A DNA stretch of 15,612 nt from RGIG1668 sp045124495 (GCA_045124495.1 JBGVLX010000020.1:1-15612); one strand, 5' to 3'. Shown: positions 1 to 6,953, counted from the first letter of the stretch. Translations and numbers: made by a program. The notes: a model not told the origin generated them from the letters alone.

Positions 1-100
1 GAATACATTCTAATATAGGCATAGTGGTTTTAGTTGATACTGCTTTTAATACAATTGAAATTGCGGTGGAAAGTTTTGATTTTGAACAAACTATCTTCAT
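1..100 (-). CDS. dnaN: DNA polymerase III beta sliding clamp, N-terminal fragment (runs off left edge)
   Basis: Reading leftward from the ATG at 100-98, the 33 visible codons begin MKIVCSKSKLSTAISIVLKA and continue to TTMPILECI. This is the conserved N-terminus of bacterial DnaN, including the typical LKAV..KTTMPILE block. DnaN forms the ring that tethers the replicative polymerase to DNA. A ribosome-binding site (AGAAAGGA on the minus strand, about 111-118) sits roughly 10 bases before the start. dnaN lies downstream of dnaA on the same strand with a 397-base gap, the usual dnaA-dnaN order. The rest of the gene is outside the window, so nothing can be said about its integrity. Confidence 0.9.
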   Translation of the reverse strand, partial: MKIVCSKSKLSTAISIVLKAVSTKTTMPILECI

Positions 101-127
101 TGTGTAAATTTCCTTTCTGTGCACATC

Positions 128-176
128 TATTAAATAATAAAAAACTAGTAGTAATAGTAGTAGGGGCTGTTGATTT
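128..176 (+). other. Probable basal unwinding element (DnaA-trios, GC tract, AT-rich unwinding region)
   Basis: Read on the plus strand, the order is an AT-rich stretch (128-144), six trinucleotides TAG TAG TAA TAG TAG TAG (146-163), a short GGGC tract (164-167) and a degenerate DnaA box TGTTGATTT (168-176). Read 3' to 5' from the box, the trinucleotides are GAT GAT GAT AAT GAT GAT, which matches the DnaA-trio motif described for Bacillus origins. The order (box, GC cluster, trios, AT-rich DNA toward dnaN) is also the Bacillus order. By analogy, DnaA would extend from the box onto the single trio strand and open the AT-rich segment. The adjacent box is poor (two mismatches to TGTTGATAA), so it may depend on the stronger tandem boxes about 90 bp away. 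Confidence 0.7.
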
Positions 177-252
177 GTTTAAAAGTACATCAAAGCCTTA
201 AAAATAAAGAGTTTAAAGGTTTGATAACCTGGTGTAAAAAAGAAAAATTAAG

Positions 253-271
253 TGTGAATAAGTGTGAATAA
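253..271 (-). other. Tandem pair of DnaA boxes
   Basis: TGTGAATAA occurs at 253-261 and again at 263-271 inside two copies of the decamer AGTGTGAATA. On the minus strand each reads TTATTCACA, which fits the TTATNCACA DnaA-box consensus. The exact 10-bp period puts both boxes on the same face of the helix. Confidence 0.75.
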
Positions 272-300
272 GTTATAAGGAAAAAAATGTAAAATACAAT

Positions 301-309
301 TTATCCACT
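301..309 (+). other. DnaA box (8/9)
   Basis: TTATCCACT differs from the perfect box TTATCCACA only at the last base. It lies in the dnaA-dnaN gap, opposite in orientation to the tandem pair at 253-271. Confidence 0.6.
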
Positions 310-497
310 GGTTATCCCAAAAATAATAACAACTTAAACACAAAGTTATAAACATGATAAAGGATGATATAGAACCTTAATTATGATGTTGAAAAAAATA
401 CATTATGAATCTATGATGCAATGAATTACTTTGGATTTTTAGCTTCAAAAAACTTTAAAAAAATTCATAATATGCATTTACATAATAAAGGTGTTAG

Positions 498-1874
498 TTA
501 TCCTGTAATTTTTTTTGTTATTGTTTCTATTGTGTTTTTTAAGGTAGGATTAGCTTCCTTATCGGTGTCAATTTTACGGATTCCACTCATAACTGTAGTA
601 TGATCCCTGTCTCCTAGTGCTTTACCAATTTCCTGAAGTGAGTGTTCTGTCAGTTTTCTACATAAATACATAGCAACCTGCCTTGGATATGCAATGTCTT
701 TACTACGTTTTGTAGATAATAAATCTTCATAGGATACATTATAGTGGTCACTTACCGTATTAATGATTAATTCTAAAGTGATAGACTTTATGGCATCATT
801 AGAAATTAAGTCCTTTAGGGAAATCTTAGCTAATTCTAAAGTAATGGGAGCCCGTTCCAAATTTGAGTAAACACATATTTTATTAAGTGCACCTTCAATT
901 TCACGGATGCTAGATTTAATATTAGTAGCAATGTAATGCATTACGTCGTTTGGAATAATTACCCCATCAAGTTCCGCTTTTTTTTGTAAAATAGCCATTC
1001 TGGTTTCGTAATCAGGCTGCTGGATATCTACTGTAACACCCCATTCAAATCTGGTACGAAGTCGTTCCTCTAAGGTCTCGATATCCTTAGGTGGTTTATC
1101 AGAAGATATTACAATCTGTTTTCCATTATCCCTAAGATAATTAAAGATATGGAAAAATTCTTCCTGGGTTCTTTCCTTACCTATTAAGAACTGGATATCG
1201 TCAATAAGTATGACGTCAATTTGGCGGTATTTGTCTCTGAATTCTTTTGTCCGTCCTTTTCGAATGGCTTCGATGATTTCGTTGGTGAAATGATCACTTG
1301 GAACATAAAATACCTTAAGCTCCGGATAATTTTTAATCACATAGTTTCCGATGGAATGCATAAGGTGAGTCTTACCAAGTCCGGCCCCAGAATATAGAAA
1401 TAGTGGATTAAAGGCCTTGGCAGGAGATTCTGCTACTGCCACTGCAGCTGCATGGGCATGTTTGTTTGTTTCACCAATAACAAAATTATCAAAGGTATAG
1501 TTTGGATTTAATCCTGCAGCATAAATGGAAGATAAATCCTTCTGTTTAGGAGCTGAATTTTCTCCTTCGCTTTCATTTTCAGAATGAGATTCTTTTATAT
1601 CAGAAGCTAAAATAAAATTAATATCATATTTATTTCCGGTAACTTCTTCAATGGCTAACTGTAAATAAAAATCATACATCTTTGATTTGATAAACTGAAT
1701 GGCTCTTTCATCAAATTTATCTCCTATCAGGAATGTAATAGAAGTGTCGTCCATTGTATGAATAGTAAGAGGTTTAATCCATGAATTTATCGCTATTGGA
1801 CTACAGCTATGTTCTATTTCAATTAAATTTAAAATGTCCGTCCATTTTCCTTCTATTATCTTTTGGTTCACCAT
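498..1874 (-). CDS. dnaA: Chromosomal replication initiator protein DnaA
   Basis: This 458-residue protein has standard DnaA architecture. Domain I is at about 1-85 and a short acidic, serine-rich linker at about 92-112. The AAA+ domain starts near 125, with Walker A GAGLGKTH at 163-170 and Walker B VILIDD at 221-226. The C-terminal DNA-binding domain carries the DnaA signature GDRDHTTVMSG at 421-431. DnaA binds TTATNCACA boxes in oriC, oligomerises with ATP and opens the origin. The ATG at 1874 has a GAGGT ribosome-binding site about 9 bases upstream. It is transcribed leftward toward dnaN from a good promoter at 1990-2018 and is flanked by DnaA boxes on both sides, so autoregulation by DnaA is likely. 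Length and motifs are complete. Confidence 0.98.
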   Translation of the reverse strand: MVNQKIIEGKWTDILNLIEIEHSCSPIAINSWIKPLTIHTMDDTSITFLIGDKFDERAIQFIKSKMYDFYLQLAIEEVTGNKYDINFILASDIKESHSENESEGENSAPKQKDLSSIYAAGLNPNYTFDNFVIGETNKHAHAAAVAVAESPAKAFNPLFLYSGAGLGKTHLMHSIGNYVIKNYPELKVFYVPSDHFTNEIIEAIRKGRTKEFRDKYRQIDVILIDDIQFLIGKERTQEEFFHIFNYLRDNGKQIVISSDKPPKDIETLEERLRTRFEWGVTVDIQQPDYETRMAILQKKAELDGVIIPNDVMHYIATNIKSSIREIEGALNKICVYSNLERAPITLELAKISLKDLISNDAIKSITLELIINTVSDHYNVSYEDLLSTKRSKDIAYPRQVAMYLCRKLTEHSLQEIGKALGDRDHTTVMSGIRKIDTDKEANPTLKNTIETITKKITG

Positions 1875-1989
1875 AGTAAATTACCTCATTTCGAATTCAT
1901 TCATTAAATAGTACCGGAAGTTTATAAGCTGACCGGGTGCATCTTATTCTTTCAAAGTTAGATTTAAAAGGGCAAAAATACACATATAT

Positions 1990-2018
1990 ATTTTAGTATA
2001 AAGTAAGTTATTTTTCAA
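1990..2018 (-). promoter_or_regulatory. dnaA promoter
   Basis: On the minus strand TTGAAA (plus coordinates 2013-2018) and TAAAAT (1990-1995) are separated by exactly 17 bp, giving a good housekeeping-sigma promoter. The predicted leader to the dnaA ATG is about 110 bases. The nearest perfect DnaA boxes lie 70-110 bp upstream of the -35. Confidence 0.7.
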
Positions 2019-2087
2019 GGAAAAACAGTGAAAAAACTTTGGTGTAAAACTTTGAAACAATATTCAGGAAATAAAATCACAACAGAT

Positions 2088-2222
2088 TGTGGATAAAAAG
2101 GAATAACAGGTTATTTGATGTGGATAAGAAAGAAATAAATGATAAAAAATAAGACGAAAAATGCTGATAAACAAAGAAAAAAATCGATATGTGAATGATG
2201 TGGAGAAAGTAGATGTGGATAA
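2088..2222 (-). other. DnaA-box cluster, dnaA-proximal
   Basis: Three perfect boxes read TGTGGATAA on the plus strand (TTATCCACA on the minus) at 2088-2096, 2119-2127 and 2214-2222. A one-mismatch box, TGTGGAGAA, lies at 2199-2207, and a weaker TGTGAATGA at 2190-2198. All point the same way. The cluster lies between dnaA and rpmH, where firmicutes carry the upstream DnaA-binding half of oriC. Confidence 0.85.
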
Positions 2223-2374
2223 AAATTTAAAATAATTCATCACATTTTAATAGGAAGAAACTCGTTTTTTTTGATTTACATAATATGAAAAAAATATATT
2301 ATAAACAGGCTGTTGAAAAATAAAATAACAAAATAAAAGGCTAAAATAAGGGGAAAATTATAAAAATCAAAAAG

Positions 2375-2406
2375 TTATCAACAAGTTATCAACAAATTGT
2401 GGATAA
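2375..2406. other. DnaA-box cluster, rpmH-proximal
   Basis: Two one-mismatch boxes TTATCAACA (2375-2383 and 2386-2394, plus strand, 11 bp apart) are followed by a perfect minus-strand box TGTGGATAA at 2398-2406. The three boxes lie within 32 bp, about 90 bp upstream of the rpmH -35 element. Tight spacing and mixed orientation suggest cooperative DnaA binding. Confidence 0.8.
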
Positions 2407-2494
2407 CTTTTCGTGATTTTGGGTACAAATATCTTTTTTCACACTGAAAGAAGAAAATCCAATGAAAAAATTATAAAAAAAAATAAAAAAAAGA

Positions 2495-2523
2495 TTGACA
2501 GAACCCCCTTTATTCAATAAAAT
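2495..2523 (+). promoter_or_regulatory. rpmH operon promoter
   Basis: A perfect -35 TTGACA (2495-2500) and a near-perfect -10 TAAAAT (2518-2523) are separated by 17 bp. Transcription should start near 2530 and give a leader of about 78 bases before the L34 start. This is the strongest promoter match in the window, as expected for a ribosomal protein gene. Confidence 0.85.
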
Positions 2524-2607
2524 AGGAGTGATGTTTGCAGATTATTATTAGTCTGCAGGCAATATGAAATAATATTGAGTAAATAATTTTAAGGAGGTGC
2601 CTAATTT

Positions 2608-2742
2608 ATGAAGATGACATTTCAACCTAAGAAAAGATCTAGATCTAAAGTTCATGGTTTTAGAAAGAGAATGAGCACTGCTAATGGAAGAAAAGTTTTA
2701 GCTAGCAGAAGAGCAAAAGGAAGACATAAATTATCAGCATAA
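2608..2742 (+). CDS. rpmH: 50S ribosomal protein L34
   Basis: This 44-residue, highly basic protein begins MKMTFQPKKRSRSKVHGFRK and ends KGRHKLSA, a full-length bacterial L34 (FQPKKRxRxKxHGFRxRM and NGRKVLxxRRxKGRxxLSA blocks). L34 is a small protein of the large ribosomal subunit. The ATG at 2608 is preceded by a strong AAGGAGG ribosome-binding site at 2591-2597. It is the first gene of the rpmH-rnpA-yidD-yidC-jag unit, the conserved order beside oriC. A weak hairpin follows the stop and may lower expression of the downstream genes relative to L34. Confidence 0.98.
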   Translation: MKMTFQPKKRSRSKVHGFRKRMSTANGRKVLASRRAKGRHKLSA

Positions 2743-2770
2743 GGTCGCATAAATTGTGACCTTTTCTTTT
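2743..2770 (+). terminator. Weak terminator or attenuator between rpmH and rnpA
   Basis: GGTCGCA (2743-2749) pairs with TGTGACC (2755-2761), with one G-U pair and a 5-base loop, followed directly by TTTTCTTTT. It starts right after the L34 stop codon. A partial terminator here would allow much more L34 than RNase P protein; the partial read-through is inferred. Confidence 0.6.
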
Positions 2771-2812
2771 CTCTCATAATTGTATCACTCTATTAAGAAG
2801 GATTGATGATTT

Positions 2813-3172
2813 ATGAAAATGTTTCGTTCCCTGAAAAATTTTAAAGAGTTTTCGAATGTGTATCAAAATGGAACATCTTTTGCAAACAAATATTTAGTTA
2901 TGTATATTTGTAAGAATGAATGGAAAGAAAATAGAATTGGAATTTCTGTTAGTAAGAAAGTTGGAAACAGTGTAGTAAGACACAGATTAACCAGATTGAT
3001 TCGGGAAAGCTATCGATTAAATGCGGGTAATATTCTATGTGGTTACGATATTGTGGTGGTAGGAAGACCAAATGCAAAAGGACGTACTTTTAAAGAAATA
3101 GAAAGTGCCTTTTTGCATCTTTTAAGATTGCACCATATAGATATTACTCATAAAAAGGTGGAACAAATTTGA
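2813..3172 (+). CDS. rnpA: Ribonuclease P protein component
   Basis: This 119-residue basic protein is the normal length for RnpA. It helps the RNase P RNA bind precursor tRNA and trim the 5' leader. The family's RNA-binding signature is present at about 48-68 as KKVGNSVVRHRLTRLIRESYR. The usual RNR core reads R56-H57-R58 here, an asparagine-to-histidine change that keeps both arginines. The first ATG (2813) is chosen because AAGAAGGA lies about 10 bases upstream; the next in-frame ATG, two codons later, would be too far. The gene lies between rpmH and yidD and its stop overlaps the yidD start by 4 bases. Confidence 0.96.
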   Translation: MKMFRSLKNFKEFSNVYQNGTSFANKYLVMYICKNEWKENRIGISVSKKVGNSVVRHRLTRLIRESYRLNAGNILCGYDIVVVGRPNAKGRTFKEIESAFLHLLRLHHIDITHKKVEQI

Positions 3173-3390
3173 AAATAGTAAAAGATTTGTTAATAAATGG
3201 AATTCGTTTTTATCAAAAATATTTATCTCCGCTAAAAACAGGTCCAACTTGCAAATTTTATCCGACTTGTTCGGTTTATGCTGTTGAGGCTATTGAAAAG
3301 CATGGTGCCATAAAGGGAACTTTGTTGGCAGTTTGGAGAATATTAAGATGTAATCCATTTTCAAAAGGTGGATATGATCCGGTTCCATAA
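3169..3390 (+). CDS. yidD: Membrane protein insertion efficiency factor YidD
   Basis: This 73-residue protein of the YidD (DUF37) family has the hallmark CKFYPTCSVYAVEAIEKHG block (28-46) and the GGYDPVP end, with cysteines at 28, 34 and 61. YidD is a small membrane-associated protein that assists YidC-dependent insertion in Escherichia coli. The start is a TTG at 3169 that overlaps the rnpA stop (TTGA), with AAAAGGTGG about 8 bases upstream, so translational coupling to rnpA is likely. It is followed immediately by yidC, its expected partner. Confidence 0.94.
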   Translation: MKIVKDLLINGIRFYQKYLSPLKTGPTCKFYPTCSVYAVEAIEKHGAIKGTLLAVWRILRCNPFSKGGYDPVP

Positions 3391-3407
3391 TGGAATGGAG
3401 GAGCAAA

Positions 3408-4709
3408 ATGCTACTAACGCAACAAGGAAATGCCCTTACCAAACCAATTTATATTGTGTTAGGTAAGTTATTTGAACTTATTTTTGATCTTTTATCCAAT
3501 TTTGGTGTGTTCAATATTGGTATTTGTATCATTATTTTTACTTTTGTTGTTAAGGCTTTACTTTTTCCTTTTAGTATAAAACAACAAAAGAGTATGAAAA
3601 TCAATCAGATTATACAACCGGAAATTAGTAAAATTCAGAAGAAATATAGAGGAAAAAATGACAATGAATCCATGCAGAAGATGAATATGGAAATCAATGC
3701 CGTATATAAAAAGTACGGAACTTCCATGACCGGTGGATGTATGACAACACTCATCCAGTTGCCGATTCTTTGGTCATTGTACCGTTTATTAAATAATATT
3801 CCTGCATATGTTTCAAAAGTAAAGTTACTTTATTCTAATATGGTAGCAGCGATTGTTGCATCCGATAGTAATTATGTAAATACTATTAATGATTTTATTA
3901 CGAATGAAAAAGTATCAGGATATGGATTAGAGAAGTTATCTGAAAATCCTACAACGAATCAGGTTATTGATGTGTTATGTAAGTTTAATACAGATAACTG
4001 GAATGCTTTTATGGAGTTATTTTCATCGGATCCGGAAGCATCGCAGATTATTTCAACAAATTATGAAACCTTGCATGATTATAACAATTTTGCACTTGGA
4101 ATTAATATCGGACAGGTTCCGGGATTACATTTTAATGTATATTTATTGATACCTGTTCTAGCATTGGTGTTAAGTATTATATCCATTAAGATGATGAATA
4201 AAAATTCTAATATAGATAAAGATAATCCGGCTGCAGGAATGATGAAATCCATGAATATGTTTATGCCGGTTATGTCTTTTGTTATGGGTATGTCGTTACC
4301 AGCCGGTCTTGGTATTTACTGGATTGCGAGTTCATTATTCAGTACACTTCAGCAGGCATTTACCAATATATATTTTAACCATGTGGATATGGATAAGGTT
4401 ATTGCCAAGAATGTGGAAAAGGCTGCAAAGAAGAATAAGAAGAGTTTTATGGAAAAAATGTTGGAAATGCAGCAAAATGCTAACGAGAATTATCAGCAGT
4501 ATCAAAGTGAGATGGATGAGGCAAAAAAGAAATCCATTAGTCAGATTGCAACTATTAGTACAAAGAAGGTATTGACTTCAAAAGAAACTACTACAAACAA
4601 TTATACCGAAGAAGAATTAGCACAGTTGAAAGAAAAGATGGATTCCAATCCAAATAGTATTGCAGCAAAGGCCAATATGATGTTGAAATACATGGATACG
4701 AAGAAATAA
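3408..4709 (+). CDS. yidC: Membrane protein insertase YidC/Oxa1 family
   Basis: This 433-residue multi-pass protein inserts membrane proteins alone or with Sec. Hydrophobic segments lie at about 12-30, 36-56, 112-130, 242-262 and 285-318. The charged loop after the second (about 57-110) is the YidC cytoplasmic coiled-coil hairpin. The conserved arginine of the hydrophilic groove appears to be a lysine (K49 in FTFVVKALLFPF). Residues about 131-240 form an extended outer loop and about 325-433 a long charged tail, both larger than in Bacillus YidC. No lipobox is visible. The start at 3408 is preferred over an in-frame ATG at 3390 because GGAGGAG lies just upstream of 3408. Confidence 0.93.
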   Translation: MLLTQQGNALTKPIYIVLGKLFELIFDLLSNFGVFNIGICIIIFTFVVKALLFPFSIKQQKSMKINQIIQPEISKIQKKYRGKNDNESMQKMNMEINAVYKKYGTSMTGGCMTTLIQLPILWSLYRLLNNIPAYVSKVKLLYSNMVAAIVASDSNYVNTINDFITNEKVSGYGLEKLSENPTTNQVIDVLCKFNTDNWNAFMELFSSDPEASQIISTNYETLHDYNNFALGINIGQVPGLHFNVYLLIPVLALVLSIISIKMMNKNSNIDKDNPAAGMMKSMNMFMPVMSFVMGMSLPAGLGIYWIASSLFSTLQQAFTNIYFNHVDMDKVIAKNVEKAAKKNKKSFMEKMLEMQQNANENYQQYQSEMDEAKKKSISQIATISTKKVLTSKETTTNNYTEEELAQLKEKMDSNPNSIAAKANMMLKYMDTKK

Positions 4710-4722
4710 AGGGGGCATTGGT

Positions 4723-5349
4723 ATGGAGTTCAGAGAATTTAAAGGAAAAACATTAGAAGAAGCAGTTACAAATGCGTCTATAGGATTAGGTGTTACCAGC
4801 GATGAACTAGAGTATAAGGTAATTGATGAAGGTAATGCAGGTATACTTGGTTTTATTAACAAAAAACCTTGTATTATTGAAGCCAGAGTGAAGTTAAATC
4901 TGGTGGACAGAGTAAGAGAATTTATGAATGAGATGTTTCATGCCATGAACATGGAAGTGGAAATCAGTATTGAATATAATGAAGAGAAGAAGTTTATGGA
5001 TATTGAACTATCCGGCAGCGAGATGGGCATTCTGATTGGAAAAAGAGGTCAGACTTTAGACGCCCTTCAGCATCTTGTAAGCCTTTATGCAAACCGTGGA
5101 AGTGATACTTTTATTAAAGTAAAGATGGATACGGAAAATTACAGAAAACGTAGAAAAGAAGCTTTGGAAAATCTTGCGACCAATATCGCATTTAAGGTTA
5201 AGAGATATAAAAAACCTGTGACACTAGAACCTATGGTTCCTTATGAAAGAAGAATCATTCATACTGTATTACAAAATGATCGTTATGTAGCAACTAAGAG
5301 CGAAGGGGAAGAACCAAACCGTCGGGTTGTTATATATTTAAAAAAATAA
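4723..5349 (+). CDS. jag: RNA-binding protein Jag/KhpB (Jag_N, KH and R3H domains)
   Basis: This 208-residue protein has three domains in the standard order. A Jag_N domain is at about 1-58 (start MEFREFKGKTLEEAV). A KH domain carries the G-x-x-G loop as GKRG at 106-109. An R3H domain at about 142-208 carries R176...H180 in YERRIIH. Jag/KhpB proteins bind RNA and affect cell elongation and division in streptococci; their role in clostridia is less clear. It starts 13 bases after yidC with a GGGGG-type ribosome-binding site and is the last gene before a strong terminator. It is complete. Confidence 0.94.
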   Translation: MEFREFKGKTLEEAVTNASIGLGVTSDELEYKVIDEGNAGILGFINKKPCIIEARVKLNLVDRVREFMNEMFHAMNMEVEISIEYNEEKKFMDIELSGSEMGILIGKRGQTLDALQHLVSLYANRGSDTFIKVKMDTENYRKRRKEALENLATNIAFKVKRYKKPVTLEPMVPYERRIIHTVLQNDRYVATKSEGEEPNRRVVIYLKK

Positions 5350-5356
5350 CGAAGCT

Positions 5357-5396
5357 AGGCTGTCTTAAGAAATTTTGAGACAGCCTGTTTTGGGTT
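5357..5396 (+). terminator. Rho-independent terminator after jag
   Basis: AGGCTGTCT (5357-5365) pairs perfectly with AGACAGCCT (5378-5386). The 12-base loop can itself partly pair, and the stem is followed by GTTTTGGGTTTT. It closes the rpmH-jag transcription unit. Confidence 0.85.
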
Positions 5397-5445
5397 TTAA
5401 AGACATGTTATATCTGGTATTTAAAAATTTATAATTTAGCAAAGA

Positions 5446-5454
5446 TTATCCACG
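5446..5454 (+). other. Isolated DnaA box (8/9) between jag and mnmE
   Basis: TTATCCACG differs from TTATCCACA in the last base. Only one box was found in this gap. In Bacillus subtilis the equivalent jag-thdF (mnmE) gap is, from memory, one of the DnaA-box clusters outside oriC, which makes the position suggestive. Confidence 0.45.
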
Positions 5455-5459
5455 GTCTT

Positions 5460-5505
5460 AATCATAGAAACATGTTTATTTGCACAAAAAGATATTTCTA
5501 TGATT
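5460..5505. repeat. 11-bp inverted repeat upstream of mnmE
   Basis: AATCATAGAAA (5460-5470) and TTTCTATGATT (5495-5505) are perfect inverted repeats around a 24-base spacer, 68 bases before the mnmE start. With no T-tract it is not a terminator. It could be a leader hairpin or a protein-binding site. A possible -10 TATAAT lies upstream at 5430-5435 without a good -35, so the repeat may fall in the mnmE leader. Confidence 0.55.
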
Positions 5506-5573
5506 CGTAGGTTAATTGGTGCTTGGAAAAATTAGGCAGATTTGTCAGTTGTGTTTCATTATGGAGGTTAGAT

Positions 5574-6953
5574 ATGTTTTTAAATGATACGATTGCGTCG
5601 ATTGCCACGGCAATGACGAATTCCGGCATTGGAATTATCCGGGTCAGTGGTCCGGAGTCCATTGCCATTGTGGATAAGATTTTTGTAGCGAAAAATAAAA
5701 ATAAAAAACTGGCTGACAGAAATACGTATACTGCCCACTATGGCTTTATTTATGAAGGCGAGGAAATGGTAGATGAGTGTGTAGTATTGTTAATGAAGGC
5801 TCCGAATTCCTATACGAAAGAAGATGTAGTGGAAATTGATTGTCATGGCGGTGTTATGGTCATGAAAAAGGTTTTGGAACTGGTGATTCGAAATGGTGCA
5901 AGGCCTGCAGAACCGGGTGAATTTACGAAAAGAGCCTTTTTAAATGGGAGAATTGATTTATCCCAAGCAGAATCTGTTATGGACATCATCCATTCTAAAA
6001 ATGAATTCGCATTAAAGAGTTCTTTAAAGCAGTTAAGGGGTTCTTTAAAAGATGAGATTACCGGATTAAGGAAAAAAATTTTACATGAAATCGCTTTTAT
6101 TGAGTCTGCGTTGGATGATCCGGAACATATTTCCCTGGATGGCTATGCAAAAAATCTAAAAGAAGTGGTGTCGGGAGAATTAGAACGAATTGAGAAAATG
6201 TTAGAATCTACGGACAATGGAAGGATTTTAAAAGAAGGAATTAAAACTGCCATTATCGGAAAGCCCAATGCTGGGAAATCTACTTTGTTGAATTCCATTT
6301 TGGGTGAAGAACGTGCCATTGTTACGGAAATTGCAGGAACTACCAGGGATACCTTGGAAGAGGCTGTTTCTATTAACGGAATTCCATTAAATATTATCGA
6401 TACTGCCGGAATTCGCAGTACGGAAGATATTGTGGAAAAAATTGGTGTGAACAAAGCAAAAGAAATGGCGAAGGATGCAGACCTGGTGCTTTATGTAATA
6501 GACGCGTCCAAAGAATTGGATGATGATGATAAGAACATCATGGAGTTGTTAAAAGAGAAAAAAGTCATTGCCTTAATGAATAAGATGGATCTTGATACCG
6601 TCATTTCCAAAGAGGATATCCAGACATTCAGCGAAATGGCAGTGGTGGAAATTTCTGCAAAAAATCATGATGGAATGCAGGAATTATACGATTTATTAAA
6701 GGATATGTTCTTCGATGGAAATCTTTCCTTTAACGATGAAATTTATATTACAAATATGCGTCATAAGACGGCACTTTTACATGCTAAGGAGAATTTATTG
6801 CAGGTACTTCATAGCATTGAAAATGAAATGCCGGAGGATTTTTATTCCATTGATTTAATGGCTGCATATGAAGAATTAGGATACATTATTGGTGAATCCC
6901 TGGGAGAAGATTTAGTCAATGAGATTTTTTCTTCTTTCTGTATGGGTAAGTAG
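5574..6953 (+). CDS. mnmE: tRNA uridine-5-carboxymethylaminomethyl(34) synthesis GTPase MnmE
   Basis: This 459-residue protein is the usual MnmE length. The N-terminal folate-binding domain (start MFLNDTIASIATA) is followed by a helical domain with an inserted GTPase. Its G motifs are GKPNAGKST (229-237), DTAGI (276-280), NKMD (336-339) and SAK (361-363). The C-terminal FCMGK end has the conserved cysteine C456. With MnmG it modifies the wobble uridine (U34) of certain tRNAs. The ATG at 5574 is chosen because GGAGG (5563-5567) lies 6 bases upstream; an in-frame TTG at 5523 has no such site and adds residues not typical of the family. mnmG follows 16 bases downstream. Confidence 0.97.
   Translation: MFLNDTIASIATAMTNSGIGIIRVSGPESIAIVDKIFVAKNKNKKLADRNTYTAHYGFIYEGEEMVDECVVLLMKAPNSYTKEDVVEIDCHGGVMVMKKVLELVIRNGARPAEPGEFTKRAFLNGRIDLSQAESVMDIIHSKNEFALKSSLKQLRGSLKDEITGLRKKILHEIAFIESALDDPEHISLDGYAKNLKEVVSGELERIEKMLESTDNGRILKEGIKTAIIGKPNAGKSTLLNSILGEERAIVTEIAGTTRDTLEEAVSINGIPLNIIDTAGIRSTEDIVEKIGVNKAKEMAKDADLVLYVIDASKELDDDDKNIMELLKEKKVIALMNKMDLDTVISKEDIQTFSEMAVVEISAKNHDGMQELYDLLKDMFFDGNLSFNDEIYITNMRHKTALLHAKENLLQVLHSIENEMPEDFYSIDLMAAYEELGYIIGESLGEDLVNEIFSSFCMGK

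Larger units (their letters stand above)
101..497. other. dnaA-dnaN intergenic part of oriC
   Basis: This 397-base AT-rich gap has no convincing gene. It holds an unwinding element at about 128-176. Two tandem DnaA boxes (TGTGAATAA at 253-261 and 263-271, minus-strand orientation, fitting TTATNCACA) are set exactly 10 bp apart. One plus-strand 8/9 box, TTATCCACT, lies at 301-309, with a weaker TTATCCC-type match beside it. In Bacillus subtilis the equivalent gap is where the origin is melted. The dnaN promoter or read-through from dnaA should also lie here, but no convincing -35/-10 pair was identified. From about 325 to 497 nothing further was recognised. Confidence 0.75.
1875..2607. other. 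dnaA-rpmH intergenic region, second half of oriC
   Basis: This 733-base, very AT-rich gap between divergent dnaA and rpmH holds no gene. It contains the dnaA promoter (1990-2018, leftward), a cluster of DnaA boxes (2088-2406) and the rpmH promoter and leader (2495-2607). Between 2223 and 2370, and around 2430-2490, there are long A/T tracts but no further box. The rpmH leader has two small hairpins: TGCAGA/TCTGCA at 2536-2541 and 2552-2557, and CAATAT/ATATTG at 2560-2565 and 2572-2577. Confidence 0.8.

Noticed and set aside
251..271. Short tandem decamers read as the start of a CRISPR or microsatellite
   Set aside because: Only two copies, and each contains a DnaA box, which explains them.
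421..603. Plus-strand 60-codon open frame near the dnaA 3' end
   Set aside because: It overlaps the end of dnaA on the other strand, has no ribosome-binding site and resembles no known protein.
2536..2577. Two small hairpins in the rpmH leader as a riboswitch or L34 autoregulatory element
   Set aside because: Stems are only 6 bp and AT-rich, with no known riboswitch core; noted in the gap description only.
3390..3407. Earlier in-frame ATG for yidC overlapping the yidD stop
   Set aside because: The strong GGAGGAG site lies between this ATG and 3408, so it serves the later start; the extra residues MEWRSK are not typical.
5523..5573. TTG-initiated N-terminal extension of mnmE
   Set aside because: MnmE normally starts near the NDTIA block, and GGAGG sits just ahead of the ATG at 5574.
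6143..6454. Minus-strand open frame inside mnmE
   Set aside because: It is the reverse of the well-supported GTPase coding region and has no ribosome-binding site or recognisable domain.
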